Assembly: GCA_021791895.1 (NCBI GenBank)
Contig: JAJYVS010000011.1
Span: forward strand, 1 to 64,000
Length of the DNA: 64,000 nt
Direction of reading: 5' to 3'
Origin: Actinomycetes bacterium
GTDB taxonomy: Bacteria > Actinomycetota > Acidimicrobiia > Acidimicrobiales > RAAP-2
Shown here: piece by piece, positions 51,831 to 61,584 of the stretch
How positions within the stretch are numbered: the first letter of the stretch is position 1
How the letters are laid out: every line of letters starts with the position of its first letter
Program-made: the position numbers and the translations under genes
The notes under the pieces: generated by a model
Seen by the model: the letters and a program-made list of their open reading frames with translations, nothing else
What the model was told of the DNA's origin: nothing
The model's database searches: none

Positions 51831-52631
51831 ATGAGCGAAGCGGCGGCCCCCTCTCCGGCGTCGGTGACCATCACCCCGGCCGACGCCTTTCCACCCAACG
51901 GCTCGCCGGGACCGGGGCCGAACGAGTGGATCGGGCTCCTGCACCGGGCGGCCAGCGAGACCCACGGGCTCGACGTGATCTACGACCTGCTCGACCTGGT
52001 GGCCGAGCGGTTCAGCCTCGACGACCTGACGGCGGTGGTGACCAACGAGACCCTCGGGCCCCAGGCGTTCCGCCTCGGACGCCGACCGATCGACGCCGAG
52101 GGCTTCGCGCTGGTCCGAGAGGGCATCGGGCTCATCGCGGCGCCCAACCGGGTCCCCCCCGGAGCCGAGCGCCTGGTGCTCGGCCTCATCGACGTGGCCC
52201 TCGCTACCCAACTGGCCCGACGGCACCTGGTGCGCGACCCGACGACCGGGCTCTTGTCGCGCCAGGTGTTCAACGAGGCCCTCCGAGCCGCCGCCGCCCA
52301 GAGCTCCCGCTACGGATGGACCTTCACCCTGCTCGTCCTCCAGATCGGGACGACGGAGGCTCCCCCGCCCGACGGCGAGATCCGCCGGCTCGGCCACGCC
52401 TTCGCCCGCGCCCTGCGCAGCGGTGACACCGGCGGCCGGCTCTACCGCGCCACGTTCAGCGCCCTGCTCCCCAACGCGACCGCCCAGTCGCTCCACGCGC
52501 TGGTCGAACGGTTCTGCGGAGAGTCCGGCGTGGGGGTCGCCGCCCTGCGCTTCGCCAGCGCGACCGCCCCCAACGACTCCGTCGACCCGGCCGAACTGTT
52601 CCGATTGGCCGGGACCCGCCTGCATGGCTGA
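51831..52631 (+). CDS. GAF-like + degenerate GGDEF protein
   Basis: A 266-residue protein. Residues about 35-115 resemble a GAF sensor. Residues about 125-260 align with a diguanylate cyclase domain: RDPTTGLLSRQVFNEAL is the usual opening, but at the active site RLYRATFSALLP replaces RLGGDEFAVLLP. The loss of GG and both acidic residues means no c-di-GMP synthesis; it could bind GTP or act as a scaffold. It overlaps the start of the next gene by eight bases. Confidence 0.75.
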   Translation: MSEAAAPSPASVTITPADAFPPNGSPGPGPNEWIGLLHRAASETHGLDVIYDLLDLVAERFSLDDLTAVVTNETLGPQAFRLGRRPIDAEGFALVREGIGLIAAPNRVPPGAERLVLGLIDVALATQLARRHLVRDPTTGLLSRQVFNEALRAAAAQSSRYGWTFTLLVLQIGTTEAPPPDGEIRRLGHAFARALRSGDTGGRLYRATFSALLPNATAQSLHALVERFCGESGVGVAALRFASATAPNDSVDPAELFRLAGTRLHG

Positions 52632-53286
52632 CAATCTTGCCGACCGATCGACGGAGGGGACGATGCACGAAGACCGCTCGGAGCTCGAGCTCGAGCTCCG
52701 CCTGCTCCCGGGCGTGGTCGACGTCGGCTTCGGCCCGGTCGAGCCGACCGGTCACGTCCCCATCAGCGTCGTGGCCCTCGACCCCGAGACCGACCTGGAC
52801 CAGGTAGCCACCCGGGTGGCCCGGAGCTTCGGGGGCTCGGCCACCGTCGAGGTCCTCGATTTGTCGCCACCGAAGTCGGCCGCGCCGGGCCCGGTCGGCG
52901 CCCGACCGGGCCCGCACGCCTCCGACGAGCGGGTGGCACTGGTCGAGAGCGGCGTCGACCGGCGCAACGGCGAGGCCCGGGTCGTCCTGTCATGGCTGGG
53001 CCGCTCGGCCACCGGTTCGGCCGTCGCCGGGTCGCTGATCGGCCCGGCGAAGGCCACCCTGGCCGCGCTGGAGGGCCTCGGGGTCGCGCTCGACGCCGCG
53101 CTGGCCTCGGTCAGCTCCGGGCAGGGCTTGGAGAACCCCCCGGTCCGGGTCATCCTGCGCTCGGCCGACGACGACACCGAATTCGTCGGCATCGCCCAGG
53201 GCCGGAGCGAGCCCGAGTCGGCCTCGCGGGCGACGCTCGCCGCCTTCAATCGCTATATCGGGAGCCAACGGCCCCCGTCGCCCTGA
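52624..53286 (+). CDS. conserved hypothetical protein
   Basis: A 220-residue protein. The ATG at 52624 overlaps the previous stop; ATG 52663 (MHEDRSELE) is an alternative. The first half has an alternating pattern ELELELRLLPGVVDVGFG like a small ferredoxin-type fold. The second half (VVLSWLGRSATGSAVAGSLIGPAKATLAALEGLGV, then VILRSADDDTEFVGIAQG) also looks like a folded beta-alpha unit. A Pro/Gly linker joins them. It is likely co-translated with the degenerate GGDEF protein. No function is known to me. Confidence 0.75.
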   Translation: MADNLADRSTEGTMHEDRSELELELRLLPGVVDVGFGPVEPTGHVPISVVALDPETDLDQVATRVARSFGGSATVEVLDLSPPKSAAPGPVGARPGPHASDERVALVESGVDRRNGEARVVLSWLGRSATGSAVAGSLIGPAKATLAALEGLGVALDAALASVSSGQGLENPPVRVILRSADDDTEFVGIAQGRSEPESASRATLAAFNRYIGSQRPPSP

Positions 53287-53438
53287 CCTCGAAAACCGAT
53301 TTCGGCGACCGTTTCGCCAGGTCGAGGCGGACGACCCTGGAAAATCCCATCGATGTGATTTAACATCTGGGAACTCGAGGCGAATTGGCAGTCCGCGCTT
53401 CGATCCAGGGACGAAATCGCGAAGCGAGGGGACAGGCA

Positions 53439-56318
53439 ATGAGCCAGGCCACGTTGTCGGATGTGGGCCAGCTGCTGGGAACGGGGTTCTTCGACGAGTC
53501 GACGGGGCTCACCTTCGAGTTCCACCACCCCCGGGCCCGCCCCGACGTCTGGGCGGAGTACCTGGACGGGGCCAGTGCTGCCTACGCCCGCTACGGGGTC
53601 GGCGAGGCGATCAACCGGGCCCGTCTGGGCGACGGCCACGGTGTGTCGGTGTTCGCCGTCGGGCGCCGGGGAGGTGGCGCGGTCCGGGCCGGCGTCCGTT
53701 TCCACGGCCCCTTGAACAGGATCGACGACTCCTCCTCGCTCGTCGAGATGGCCCAGTCCTCCGAACTCGAGCGGCTGCGGAACCAGGTCGCCCGGTTCAT
53801 CCCCCACGGGGTGGTCGAGATCAAGGGGGCGTGGAGCTCGGTCAAGGGCTCCGGCCCCCACTCGATGTTCAAGTCCTTCAACCGCTGCGTCGTGTACACG
53901 CTGCACTGGCTTCGTTGCGAGTTCGCGATCGCCACCCTCGCCGAGGCGCACATCGAGCCGGTGGTGGAGGGCGGGGCCCACCTCGTGTCCACCGAGAGCG
54001 TGCCGTTCCCGAGCGAGCACTACCGAACGGTGCTCATGGGCTGGCGACGCTCTCGCCTCCTCGACACCACCGTGGCCGACCAGGTCCTCCTGGAGCGCCT
54101 GGAGCTGGGCCAGCTCTCCGGGCCACCCGCGCCGGGCCGGGAGTCGGCGGCGTCCCGGCTCGACGGGCAGTGGTGGCGACCGCTCGTGCTCGACTGCCGC
54201 TCCCGCGGGGACCGGGCGGTGGCGGAACGCCTCTTGTCCTCGGACGTCGCTGTCATCGATCGGCTCGAGGGCCAGCGGGCGGAGCTCGACGACCTCCGGC
54301 CGCCCCTCGACCCCGAGCTGGCGGCCGAGGCGCCGCGCTACGTCTACTACCCGTGGCGCCGCACCCTTCTCCGGATCGTCGGCCCGGCCGCCTTCGAGGT
54401 CCTGCGCCTGGACCGGAACCGCCACAAGATCACCGCCGCCGAGCAGGCCCGGTTGCGCGCCACGTCCGTCGGGGTGGTCGGGCTGAGCGTGGGCCATGCC
54501 ATCGCCCACCTGCTGGCCATGGAGGGCCTCTGCGGCGAGCTCCGCCTGGCCGACATGGACCAGCTGGCGACGAGCAACCTGAACCGGATCCCGGCCAGCC
54601 TGCTCGACATCGGTCTCAACAAGACGGTGGCCGCCGCCCGGCGCATCGCCGAGATCGACCCCTACCTCAAGGTGTCGATCTGGCCCGAGGGGATGACCGA
54701 GGAGAACGTGACCTCCTTTCTCGACGGCCTGGACCTGGTAGTCGAGGAATGCGACTCGCTCGACATGAAGCTCCTCCTCCGAGAGGCGGCCCGGAAGCGA
54801 CGGATCCCGGTCATCATGGAGACGAGCGACCGGGGCCTCCTCGACGTGGAGCGCTTCGACCGAGAGCCCGGGCGCGAGCCGTTCCACGGGCTCTTGGCCG
54901 GAATTGGCGCGAGCGACATCGCCGGGCTCTCGGCCCGGGACAAGGTGCCCTACGTGCTGCGGATCCTCGAGCCTGACCAGGTGTCGACCCGGGCCGCCGC
55001 CTCACTGGCCGAGGTGGGCAAGTCCCTTAGCACCTGGCCCCAGCTGGCCGGGGACGTCACCCTCGGGGCGGCCACGGTCGCGGCGGCCGTGCTCCGGCTG
55101 GTGCGCGACGGCGACCTCGCCTCGGGCCGGCTCCGGATCGACACCGACGCCCTCCTCGAGACGATCGCCGAGCCGGAGATCCCCGAGCGGGTGGAGCTCG
55201 TCGAGCCCGAGCGCGGCCTCCAAGAGGTGCCCTCGGACCCCATGGAGCTGGTCGCCTTCGCCGCCGGCCGCGCCCCCTCGGGCGGCAACGTCCAGCCCTG
55301 GCGCTTCGAGCTCACCGACGAGGCATTCGCGGTCTTCTTGGACCCGGCCAAGTCGGTGACCATGGACGTCGCCTACCGGGGAAGCTACGTGGCCATCGGC
55401 GCCTCGTTGTTCAACGCCCGGGTGGCCGCCGCCGCCGGGGGCCGACTGGGACCGCTCGAGCTGTTCCCCGACGCCCGGATGGACGGACCGGTCGGGGTCC
55501 TCCACTTCGGCCGGGGGACCGACCCCGATCTGGCCGCGCTGTTCGACGCGGTGCTCAACCGGACCACCAACCGCCGCAAGGGCACCCCAACCCCCATCCC
55601 GGCCCCGGTGCTCGGCGCGCTCCACGAGGCGGCGGTCGTGGGCGGCGGCGCGGTGCACGTCCTCACCGGCCGGGCCGAGCTCTCGGCCGCCGGCGACATC
55701 TTGGCCGAGTCGGACCGGATGCGGTTCCTCACCCCCGAGATCCACCATGAGATGACGCGCGAGCTGCGCTGGCCCGGGCGTGACACCCTCGAGACCGGCA
55801 TCGACGTGCGCACGCTCGAGCTCGAACCGGCCGACCTGGCCGCCCTGTCCCTTTCCCGCCGCGGCGACGTCATGGCCCTTTTGGCCGACTGGGACGCGGG
55901 CCACGCGCTCGGCGACAACACCCGGGCCGCGATCGCCTCGTGCTCGGCCCTGGCCGCGGTGACCACCGAGGGATCGAGCCGGGAGGACTTCGTGCGGGCC
56001 GGCGAGACGGTGATGCGGGTCTGGCTGGCGGCCGAGGGGGCCGGGATGGCCGTCCACCCGGTCTCGCCCCTGTTCATCTACGCCCACGGCGAGGAGCACT
56101 TCCAGGCCCTGACGAAGGAGCCCTTCGGCCACCGGCTGGCGGTTCTCGCTGCACGGTTCCGGGAGCTCTTCGGCCTCCAACCGGGCGAGCAGCTGGGCCT
56201 GGTGCTCCGGCTGAGCCACGCCCCGGCGCCCACGGTCCGGAGCCGGCGGTTGCCGCTCGACGCCATCTTGAAGCGCGCCCCGGCGCCGGCACCCTCGGGC
56301 ATCGGCTCGACCCGCTGA
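53439..56318 (+). CDS. Rv1355c-like fusion: N domain + ThiF/E1-like + nitroreductase
   Basis: A 959-residue protein. ATG 53439 follows GAGGGGA. Residues 1-290 form an unassigned domain (LTFEFHHPRARPDVWAEYLDGAS, VSVFAVGRRG) with hints of an acyltransferase fold. Residues about 335-560 are an E1-like adenylating domain: GVVGLSVGHAIAHLLA binds nucleotide, and LADMDQLATSNLNR (370-383) is the ThiF/MoeB signature. Residues about 600-930 are a nitroreductase-type FMN domain (AAGRAPSGGNVQPWRFEL, LNRTTNRRKG). M. tuberculosis Rv1355c (MoeY) has the last two. Adenylation of a carboxylate followed by flavin redox chemistry is a reasonable guess. Confidence 0.88.
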   Translation: MSQATLSDVGQLLGTGFFDESTGLTFEFHHPRARPDVWAEYLDGASAAYARYGVGEAINRARLGDGHGVSVFAVGRRGGGAVRAGVRFHGPLNRIDDSSSLVEMAQSSELERLRNQVARFIPHGVVEIKGAWSSVKGSGPHSMFKSFNRCVVYTLHWLRCEFAIATLAEAHIEPVVEGGAHLVSTESVPFPSEHYRTVLMGWRRSRLLDTTVADQVLLERLELGQLSGPPAPGRESAASRLDGQWWRPLVLDCRSRGDRAVAERLLSSDVAVIDRLEGQRAELDDLRPPLDPELAAEAPRYVYYPWRRTLLRIVGPAAFEVLRLDRNRHKITAAEQARLRATSVGVVGLSVGHAIAHLLAMEGLCGELRLADMDQLATSNLNRIPASLLDIGLNKTVAAARRIAEIDPYLKVSIWPEGMTEENVTSFLDGLDLVVEECDSLDMKLLLREAARKRRIPVIMETSDRGLLDVERFDREPGREPFHGLLAGIGASDIAGLSARDKVPYVLRILEPDQVSTRAAASLAEVGKSLSTWPQLAGDVTLGAATVAAAVLRLVRDGDLASGRLRIDTDALLETIAEPEIPERVELVEPERGLQEVPSDPMELVAFAAGRAPSGGNVQPWRFELTDEAFAVFLDPAKSVTMDVAYRGSYVAIGASLFNARVAAAAGGRLGPLELFPDARMDGPVGVLHFGRGTDPDLAALFDAVLNRTTNRRKGTPTPIPAPVLGALHEAAVVGGGAVHVLTGRAELSAAGDILAESDRMRFLTPEIHHEMTRELRWPGRDTLETGIDVRTLELEPADLAALSLSRRGDVMALLADWDAGHALGDNTRAAIASCSALAAVTTEGSSREDFVRAGETVMRVWLAAEGAGMAVHPVSPLFIYAHGEEHFQALTKEPFGHRLAVLAARFRELFGLQPGEQLGLVLRLSHAPAPTVRSRRLPLDAILKRAPAPAPSGIGSTR

Positions 56319-56505
56319 GCCCGTCGGCCGGCCGGCCGCCACCGGTCGGATCCGGATCGACCACTCCGCTCGGGGTTCGCCCAGCTCACCGGGGGTCGCC
56401 AAACCATGCCAGAGGTCGATGATCCACTTGCCGCGGTAACGGCGCTCGTAAGCTTTTCGGAGACCCGGCGTCGGCCGGGCCGTGAGCCCGATCTCGAATG
56501 ACACG

Positions 56506-58830
56506 ATGACCGAGACGCCCCCCAACCCGATCGAGCACCCCGACGACCCCTCGGCGCGCTTCGAGCCGGCTGACCCGCCGGTCATCATCGCCGGGCTGTC
56601 CCAGCTGCTGCCGTGGTCCAGGGCGATCGTCCTCGTCCCCTGGCGCCAGCACGCCCCGGTCGGTGCCGATGGCTGCCACTGGATCGTCGACGGCGTTGAG
56701 GACGCCGCGGTCCTCCCCATCGCCGAGGTCATGCGGGACCGGCTCGCAGCCGCCGGGCCCCTCGGCTACCTCGAGATGCCGACGTCCGAGCGGGACTGGA
56801 CGGTCTGGGCCGAACCGGTCCGCATCGGACCCGGGCCGGCCGTCGGCGCGCTCGGGGTGGCCCGGGATGCCAGGGAGCGGTGGACCGACGGTGACATCTC
56901 GACGGTGCGGGTGTTCGCCGCTCTATGCGGTTCCGCCTGGGCCCGGGCCTCGGCCGAGTACCAGGGAAGCCTGGATGAGCTGGTCATCGGGGCGGCCAAC
57001 CGCCTGATGACGGCCTCGTCCGCCACCTACACCGAGACCCTGACCGAGGTCTTAACCGTCCTCGCCGAGTTCCTCCGGGCCGACACCGCCTTCATCCGCA
57101 AGAACGACCTGGTGGCCGACGTGAGCGTGCTGGTGGCCGAGTACCCGCGCCGCCCGCTCAAGCCCGATCCCGACCCCTTGGCGGTGGTGCCCTTCGACTC
57201 GGACCCGGTGTTCGCCGCCCTGCGGGACCTCAAAGAACCGCTCATCGTGCGGACCTCGGAGAACCCCGACGAGTACAACGAGCGGGTGAAGGACGGCTCG
57301 GGGGTGACCGAGTTCTCCGGCGCGGCAGTCCCGTTACTCAAGGGCGACACCACCGATGGGGCCCTCGGTTTCATCCAGTTCTACGACGCCCAGTGGACCC
57401 AGCCCCAGGTCAACGCGCTCCAGGCGGTGGCCTCGATGCTCACCCAGCTCGACGCCCGCATCGACGCCGAGACCCGGCTCCAGCACCTGGCCCTCCACGA
57501 CGACCTCACCGGCCTGCCCAACCGCCGCGCGCTGATCGAGGAGCTGGACCGGCGTCTGAGCGGCCGGGGCCCGACGGCCCTCTTGTTCTTGGACCTCGAC
57601 CGGTTCAAGTACATGAACGACTACCTCGGGCACCTGGCCGGGGACCGGGTCATCGTCACCACGGCCGACCGGATCCGGATGTCGGTGCGGCCGGGGGACT
57701 TCACCGCCCGACTCGGCGGGGACGAGTTCGTGGTGGTGATGAGCGGGGCCGGCGGCGAGCTGGCCGCCATGGCCACGGCCAACCGCCTGCTCTCGTTGGT
57801 CTCAAAACCCCTCGAGGTGAGCTCCCAGCACGTCTCGCACACCGCCTCGGTCGGGATCGCCCTGGCCCAGCCGTCCGAGATGGGGGCGCTCGAGCTCCTG
57901 GGCAACGCCGACGTCGCGCTGTTCGCGGCCAAGACCCAGGGACGCAACCGGGCGGTCATCTTCGACGACGTGCTCCGGTTGGAGATCGACGAGCGCACCG
58001 ACACCGAGATGATGCTGCGCGAGGCGCTGGCCAGCGGGGGCCTCCGGCTCTTCTACCAGCCCGAGATCGACATGACCACCGGCAAGATCCTCGGCGTCGA
58101 GGCCCTGGTGCGCTGCGAGCACCCCGAGCGCGGCATCGTCCCGGCCGGCCAGTTCATCGCGGTGGCCGAGGAGACCGGGCTCGTCGTCGACCTCGGGCGC
58201 TGGGTGCTCGAGGAGGCCTGCCGCCAGATGCAGGTCTGGCGGGACCGCTACCCGGGCCTGGACCTGCTCATGCGGGTCAACATGTCCCCCGCCCAGCTGT
58301 CCTCCCCCGGCATCACCGAGCACATCAGCCGGTGCCTGCGCCAGTCCAACCTGCTCGGCTCGGCGTTGTGCCTGGAGATCACCGAGCACGTGGTCATGCA
58401 GGACGTCGAGCGGGCCATCGCCATCCTCGACGACTTCCGCACCCTCGGGGTCCGCCTGGCCATGGACGACTTCGGCACCGGGTTCAGCTCGATGGCCCAG
58501 CTGAAGCGGATCCCCATCGACACGTTGAAGATCGACATGAGCTTCGTCATCGGCCTGGCCGACGAGCCTGCCGACCAGGCGATCGTCGAGGCGATCGTGC
58601 ACCTCGGCGAGTCCTTCGGCCTCGACCTGGTGGCCGAGGGGGTGGAGAACGAGCGGGACATGGCCGAGCTCATCCGCCTCGGCTGCGTCCGGGGGCAGGG
58701 CTTCCTCCTCGCGAGGCCGATGCCGCCGGCCGACCTCGACCCGATCCTGTGGCGTGGCGGCATCGACCTGGCCAAGATCGGCTCCCCCTCGACCAACGGC
58801 TCGCGCTCGGGACGGAGCCTGTCGGCCTGA
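56506..58830 (+). CDS. GAF-GGDEF-EAL c-di-GMP signalling protein
   Basis: A 774-residue protein if started at ATG 56506 (GTG 56482 is possible). A GAF-like sensor occupies about 160-315. The diguanylate cyclase domain has LALHDDLTGLPNRRALIEEL and an intact RLGGDEF. The phosphodiesterase domain has VEALVRCEHP (EAL type), NMSPAQL, EITEH, MDDFGTGFSS and KIDMSF, all of which are catalytic. No membrane helix is present, so it is cytoplasmic. Both activities look intact, and the balance would be set by the N-terminal sensor. Confidence 0.93.
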   Translation: MTETPPNPIEHPDDPSARFEPADPPVIIAGLSQLLPWSRAIVLVPWRQHAPVGADGCHWIVDGVEDAAVLPIAEVMRDRLAAAGPLGYLEMPTSERDWTVWAEPVRIGPGPAVGALGVARDARERWTDGDISTVRVFAALCGSAWARASAEYQGSLDELVIGAANRLMTASSATYTETLTEVLTVLAEFLRADTAFIRKNDLVADVSVLVAEYPRRPLKPDPDPLAVVPFDSDPVFAALRDLKEPLIVRTSENPDEYNERVKDGSGVTEFSGAAVPLLKGDTTDGALGFIQFYDAQWTQPQVNALQAVASMLTQLDARIDAETRLQHLALHDDLTGLPNRRALIEELDRRLSGRGPTALLFLDLDRFKYMNDYLGHLAGDRVIVTTADRIRMSVRPGDFTARLGGDEFVVVMSGAGGELAAMATANRLLSLVSKPLEVSSQHVSHTASVGIALAQPSEMGALELLGNADVALFAAKTQGRNRAVIFDDVLRLEIDERTDTEMMLREALASGGLRLFYQPEIDMTTGKILGVEALVRCEHPERGIVPAGQFIAVAEETGLVVDLGRWVLEEACRQMQVWRDRYPGLDLLMRVNMSPAQLSSPGITEHISRCLRQSNLLGSALCLEITEHVVMQDVERAIAILDDFRTLGVRLAMDDFGTGFSSMAQLKRIPIDTLKIDMSFVIGLADEPADQAIVEAIVHLGESFGLDLVAEGVENERDMAELIRLGCVRGQGFLLARPMPPADLDPILWRGGIDLAKIGSPSTNGSRSGRSLSA

Positions 58831-58843
58831 GCGGGCAGGCTTC

Positions 58844-60655
58844 TCAGACCGCCAGCACCACCGGGACGATCAGCGGCCGGCGCCGGGTCCGCTCGCTCAC
58901 GAGGCCCCCCAAGGCCCGCCGGACCGCCCGGCCCAGGACCTCGACGTCCCGAGCGCCGTCGGCCATCGACTTGGCCAGCGCCTCGGCCACGACGCTGGCC
59001 GCCTCCTCTAAGAGGACCTCGGCCTCGGGGGCGTGCACCCATCCCCGGGTGATCACCCGCGGGGTCCCGACGAGGGTGGTGGCGTGGAGGTCCACGGTGG
59101 CCACGACCATGACCACCCCCTCGTCGGCCAGCATCCGGCGGTCCCGGAGCACCCCGTGGCCGACGTCGCCGACCGTGCCGTCGACGTAGAGGTAGCCGGC
59201 GGGGACCGAGCCGTCCCGACGCAACCCGCCCTCGTCGAGGACCACGGCGTCGCCGTCCTCGCACAGGAGGACCTGACCGGCCGGCACCCCCATGCGCCTC
59301 GCCAGATCGGCGTGGTGGACCAGGTGGCGGTACTCGCCGTGCACCGGGACGAAGGCCCTCGGGCGGGTCACCGAGAGCAGGGTGGCCAGCTCCCCCTGGC
59401 GGGCGTGCCCGCTCACGTGCACCGGCGCCTTGCCCGAGTGGACCACCTCGGCTCCCCGGCGGTGCAGCTCGTCGATCACCTTCCCGACCGACCACTCGTT
59501 CCCCGGGATCGGATGGGCGCTGATGATGACGACGTCGCCTCGTTCGATGTGGACCCGCTTGTTCTCCCCCGTGGCCATGAGCGAGAGGGCCGACATCGGC
59601 TCGCCCTGGGAGCCGGTCGAGACCAGGCAGACCTCGGAGGGGTCGAGGCTGCCGATGTCCTCGAGGTCGACCGCCGTGTCATCGTCGAGGGACAGGGTGC
59701 CGATGGAGCGGGCCAGCTCCACGTTGGCCACCATCGAGCGGCCGACGAAGGCCACCTTGCGCCCGGTCGCCCGGGCGGCGTCGGCGATCTGCTGGACCCG
59801 GTGGATGTGGCTGGCGAAGCAGGCCACGATGACCCGCTGGTCGGAGCGGGCCGCGAACAGCTGCCGCAGGGTCTCGCCGACCGAGGACTCCGAGGGGGTG
59901 AAACCGGGCTCCTCGGCGTTGGTCGAATCGGCGAGCAGGAGCCGGATCCCCGGATCCTCGGCCAGCGCTCCGAAGCGGGCCAGGTCGGTGCGGCGGCCGT
60001 CGACCGGCTGGAGGTCGAGCTTGAAGTCCCCCGAGTGGAGCACCACCCCCTGGGGGGTGTGGAAGGCGAGGGCGAAGGCGTCGGGCACCGAGTGGGTCAC
60101 CGGAATGAACTCGACCTCGCAGGGCCCGATGCGCCGTCGCTCCCCGTCGGCCACCGCGACGAGGGTGGTCCGCTCGAGCAGCCCGGCCTCCCGGATGCGG
60201 TTGGAGGCCAGGCCGACGGTCAGCTCGGAGCCGTAGATGGGGACCGAGAGGTCGCGCAGCAAGAAGGCGAGACCCCCGGTGTGGTCCTCGTGCCCGTGGG
60301 TGAGAACGATCCCCTCGACCCGCTCCGCGTGCTCGACCAGGTACGAGAAGTCCGGCAGGACGAGATCGATGCCCGGCATGTCGGGCTCGGGGAACATGAT
60401 CCCGCAGTCGATGACGAGGATCCGCCCGTCCACCTCCAAGCACGCGCAGTTGCGGCCGATCTCCCCCAAGCCGCCCAGGAACACCAGGCGCACCGGTGCG
60501 GCCCGCTTGGGTGTGGCGGCCGGGCGCGCCGGCGCGCGACGGTGGGCCGACTCGGGGCCACGGGCCCGTCGGGGGCGGGCAGGGGTCTTGGCCGGTTCCC
60601 CGCCCCGTCCGCGACGCTCAGCCAACCGTGGCGCCCAGCCGCTCGAGGACGCCAC
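58844..60655 (-). CDS. rnj: ribonuclease J
   Basis: A 603-residue metallo-beta-lactamase/beta-CASP RNase. The metal motif HGHEDHTGG lies near residue 120, VLHSGDFKLD near 218, and the beta-CASP HxxGHA region appears as VHVSGHARQGEL. The N-terminal ~50 residues are a basic Arg/Ala/Pro tail likely to bind RNA. GTG 60655 overlaps dapA by 38 bases; TTG 60625 would reduce this to eight. The dapA-rnj order is conserved in actinobacteria. Confidence 0.94.
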   Translation of the reverse strand: MASSSGWAPRLAERRGRGGEPAKTPARPRRARGPESAHRRAPARPAATPKRAAPVRLVFLGGLGEIGRNCACLEVDGRILVIDCGIMFPEPDMPGIDLVLPDFSYLVEHAERVEGIVLTHGHEDHTGGLAFLLRDLSVPIYGSELTVGLASNRIREAGLLERTTLVAVADGERRRIGPCEVEFIPVTHSVPDAFALAFHTPQGVVLHSGDFKLDLQPVDGRRTDLARFGALAEDPGIRLLLADSTNAEEPGFTPSESSVGETLRQLFAARSDQRVIVACFASHIHRVQQIADAARATGRKVAFVGRSMVANVELARSIGTLSLDDDTAVDLEDIGSLDPSEVCLVSTGSQGEPMSALSLMATGENKRVHIERGDVVIISAHPIPGNEWSVGKVIDELHRRGAEVVHSGKAPVHVSGHARQGELATLLSVTRPRAFVPVHGEYRHLVHHADLARRMGVPAGQVLLCEDGDAVVLDEGGLRRDGSVPAGYLYVDGTVGDVGHGVLRDRRMLADEGVVMVVATVDLHATTLVGTPRVITRGWVHAPEAEVLLEEAASVVAEALAKSMADGARDVEVLGRAVRRALGGLVSERTRRRPLIVPVVLAV

Positions 60656-61526
60656 GGGCCGCCAGGTCGAGGGCGTCGGGGGCGGGGCCGAGCGGGTCCC
60701 GGCACTGGCCGACCGCGAGCCCGAGAGCCCGGCAGGCCGCCTTGGCCGGCAGGGGGTTCGGGAAGGCGTCGCTCGACTCGAAGGCGAAGCTCTCGAGCAG
60801 CCGGGCGAGCATCGTCTTCGAGACCACCAGGTCCCCCTTGGAAAACGCGGTGAGCATCTCGGCCATCTCCCGTCCCGCCCAGTGGGCGGCCACGCTCACG
60901 ACTCCGACCGCCCCCACCGCTAACATCGGCAGGGCCAGGTCGTCGTCGCCGCAGTAGATCTCGAAGTTCGACGGGGTCAGCGCGTGCAGCCGGGCCGCCC
61001 GGGCCGGGTCCTTGGTCGAGTCCTTCACCGCCACGACCGTCTCGACCGAGGAGGCCAGCTCGACCATCGTCTCGAGGGCGACGGCCCGTCCGGTCCGCAC
61101 CGGGATGTCGTAGATCATGACCGGCAGGTCGGTGGCGGCCGCCACCGCCTCAAAGTGCCGGCGCAACCCGGCCTGGGAGGGTCGGTTGTAGTAGGGGGTG
61201 ACGACGAGGAGCCCGTCCACCCCGGCCTTGGCTGCCTTCCTGGCCAGCTCGACCGAGTGGAGCGTGTCGTTCGTTCCGGCCCCGGCCAGCACGGGCACCT
61301 CGACCGCCTCGGCCACCGCCCGCCACAGGGAGTACTTCTCCTTGTCGCTCAGCGTGGGGCCCTCGCCGGTGGTCCCCGAGACCACGAGGCCCCTCGTGCC
61401 GTGGTCGACCAACCAGCGGGCCAGGTGCTGAGCCTCGGCCAGCTCGAGGGCACCGGCCGGGTCGAAGGGGGTGACCATGGCCGTGAGCAATTCGCCGAAG
61501 CGCGCGTGGTGCCCCGCCGGTCCCAT
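60618..61526 (-). CDS. dapA: 4-hydroxy-tetrahydrodipicolinate synthase
   Basis: A 302-residue TIM-barrel aldolase condensing pyruvate with aspartate semialdehyde, the first committed step to diaminopimelate. The Schiff-base lysine is in TVVAVKDST (about 171), with SGTTGEGPTLSDKE (about 50) and VTPYYNRPSQAGL (Tyr about 142). It precedes rnj and is well away from the dapC-D-E-F cluster 20 kb to the left. Confidence 0.95.
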   Translation of the reverse strand: MGPAGHHARFGELLTAMVTPFDPAGALELAEAQHLARWLVDHGTRGLVVSGTTGEGPTLSDKEKYSLWRAVAEAVEVPVLAGAGTNDTLHSVELARKAAKAGVDGLLVVTPYYNRPSQAGLRRHFEAVAAATDLPVMIYDIPVRTGRAVALETMVELASSVETVVAVKDSTKDPARAARLHALTPSNFEIYCGDDDLALPMLAVGAVGVVSVAAHWAGREMAEMLTAFSKGDLVVSKTMLARLLESFAFESSDAFPNPLPAKAACRALGLAVGQCRDPLGPAPDALDLAARGVLERLGATVG

Positions 61527-61584
61527 CGAACTCAGGGTACCAGCGGCGACCCCGGCCCCCCGGGCCGACCGGGGCCCGTGGTGC

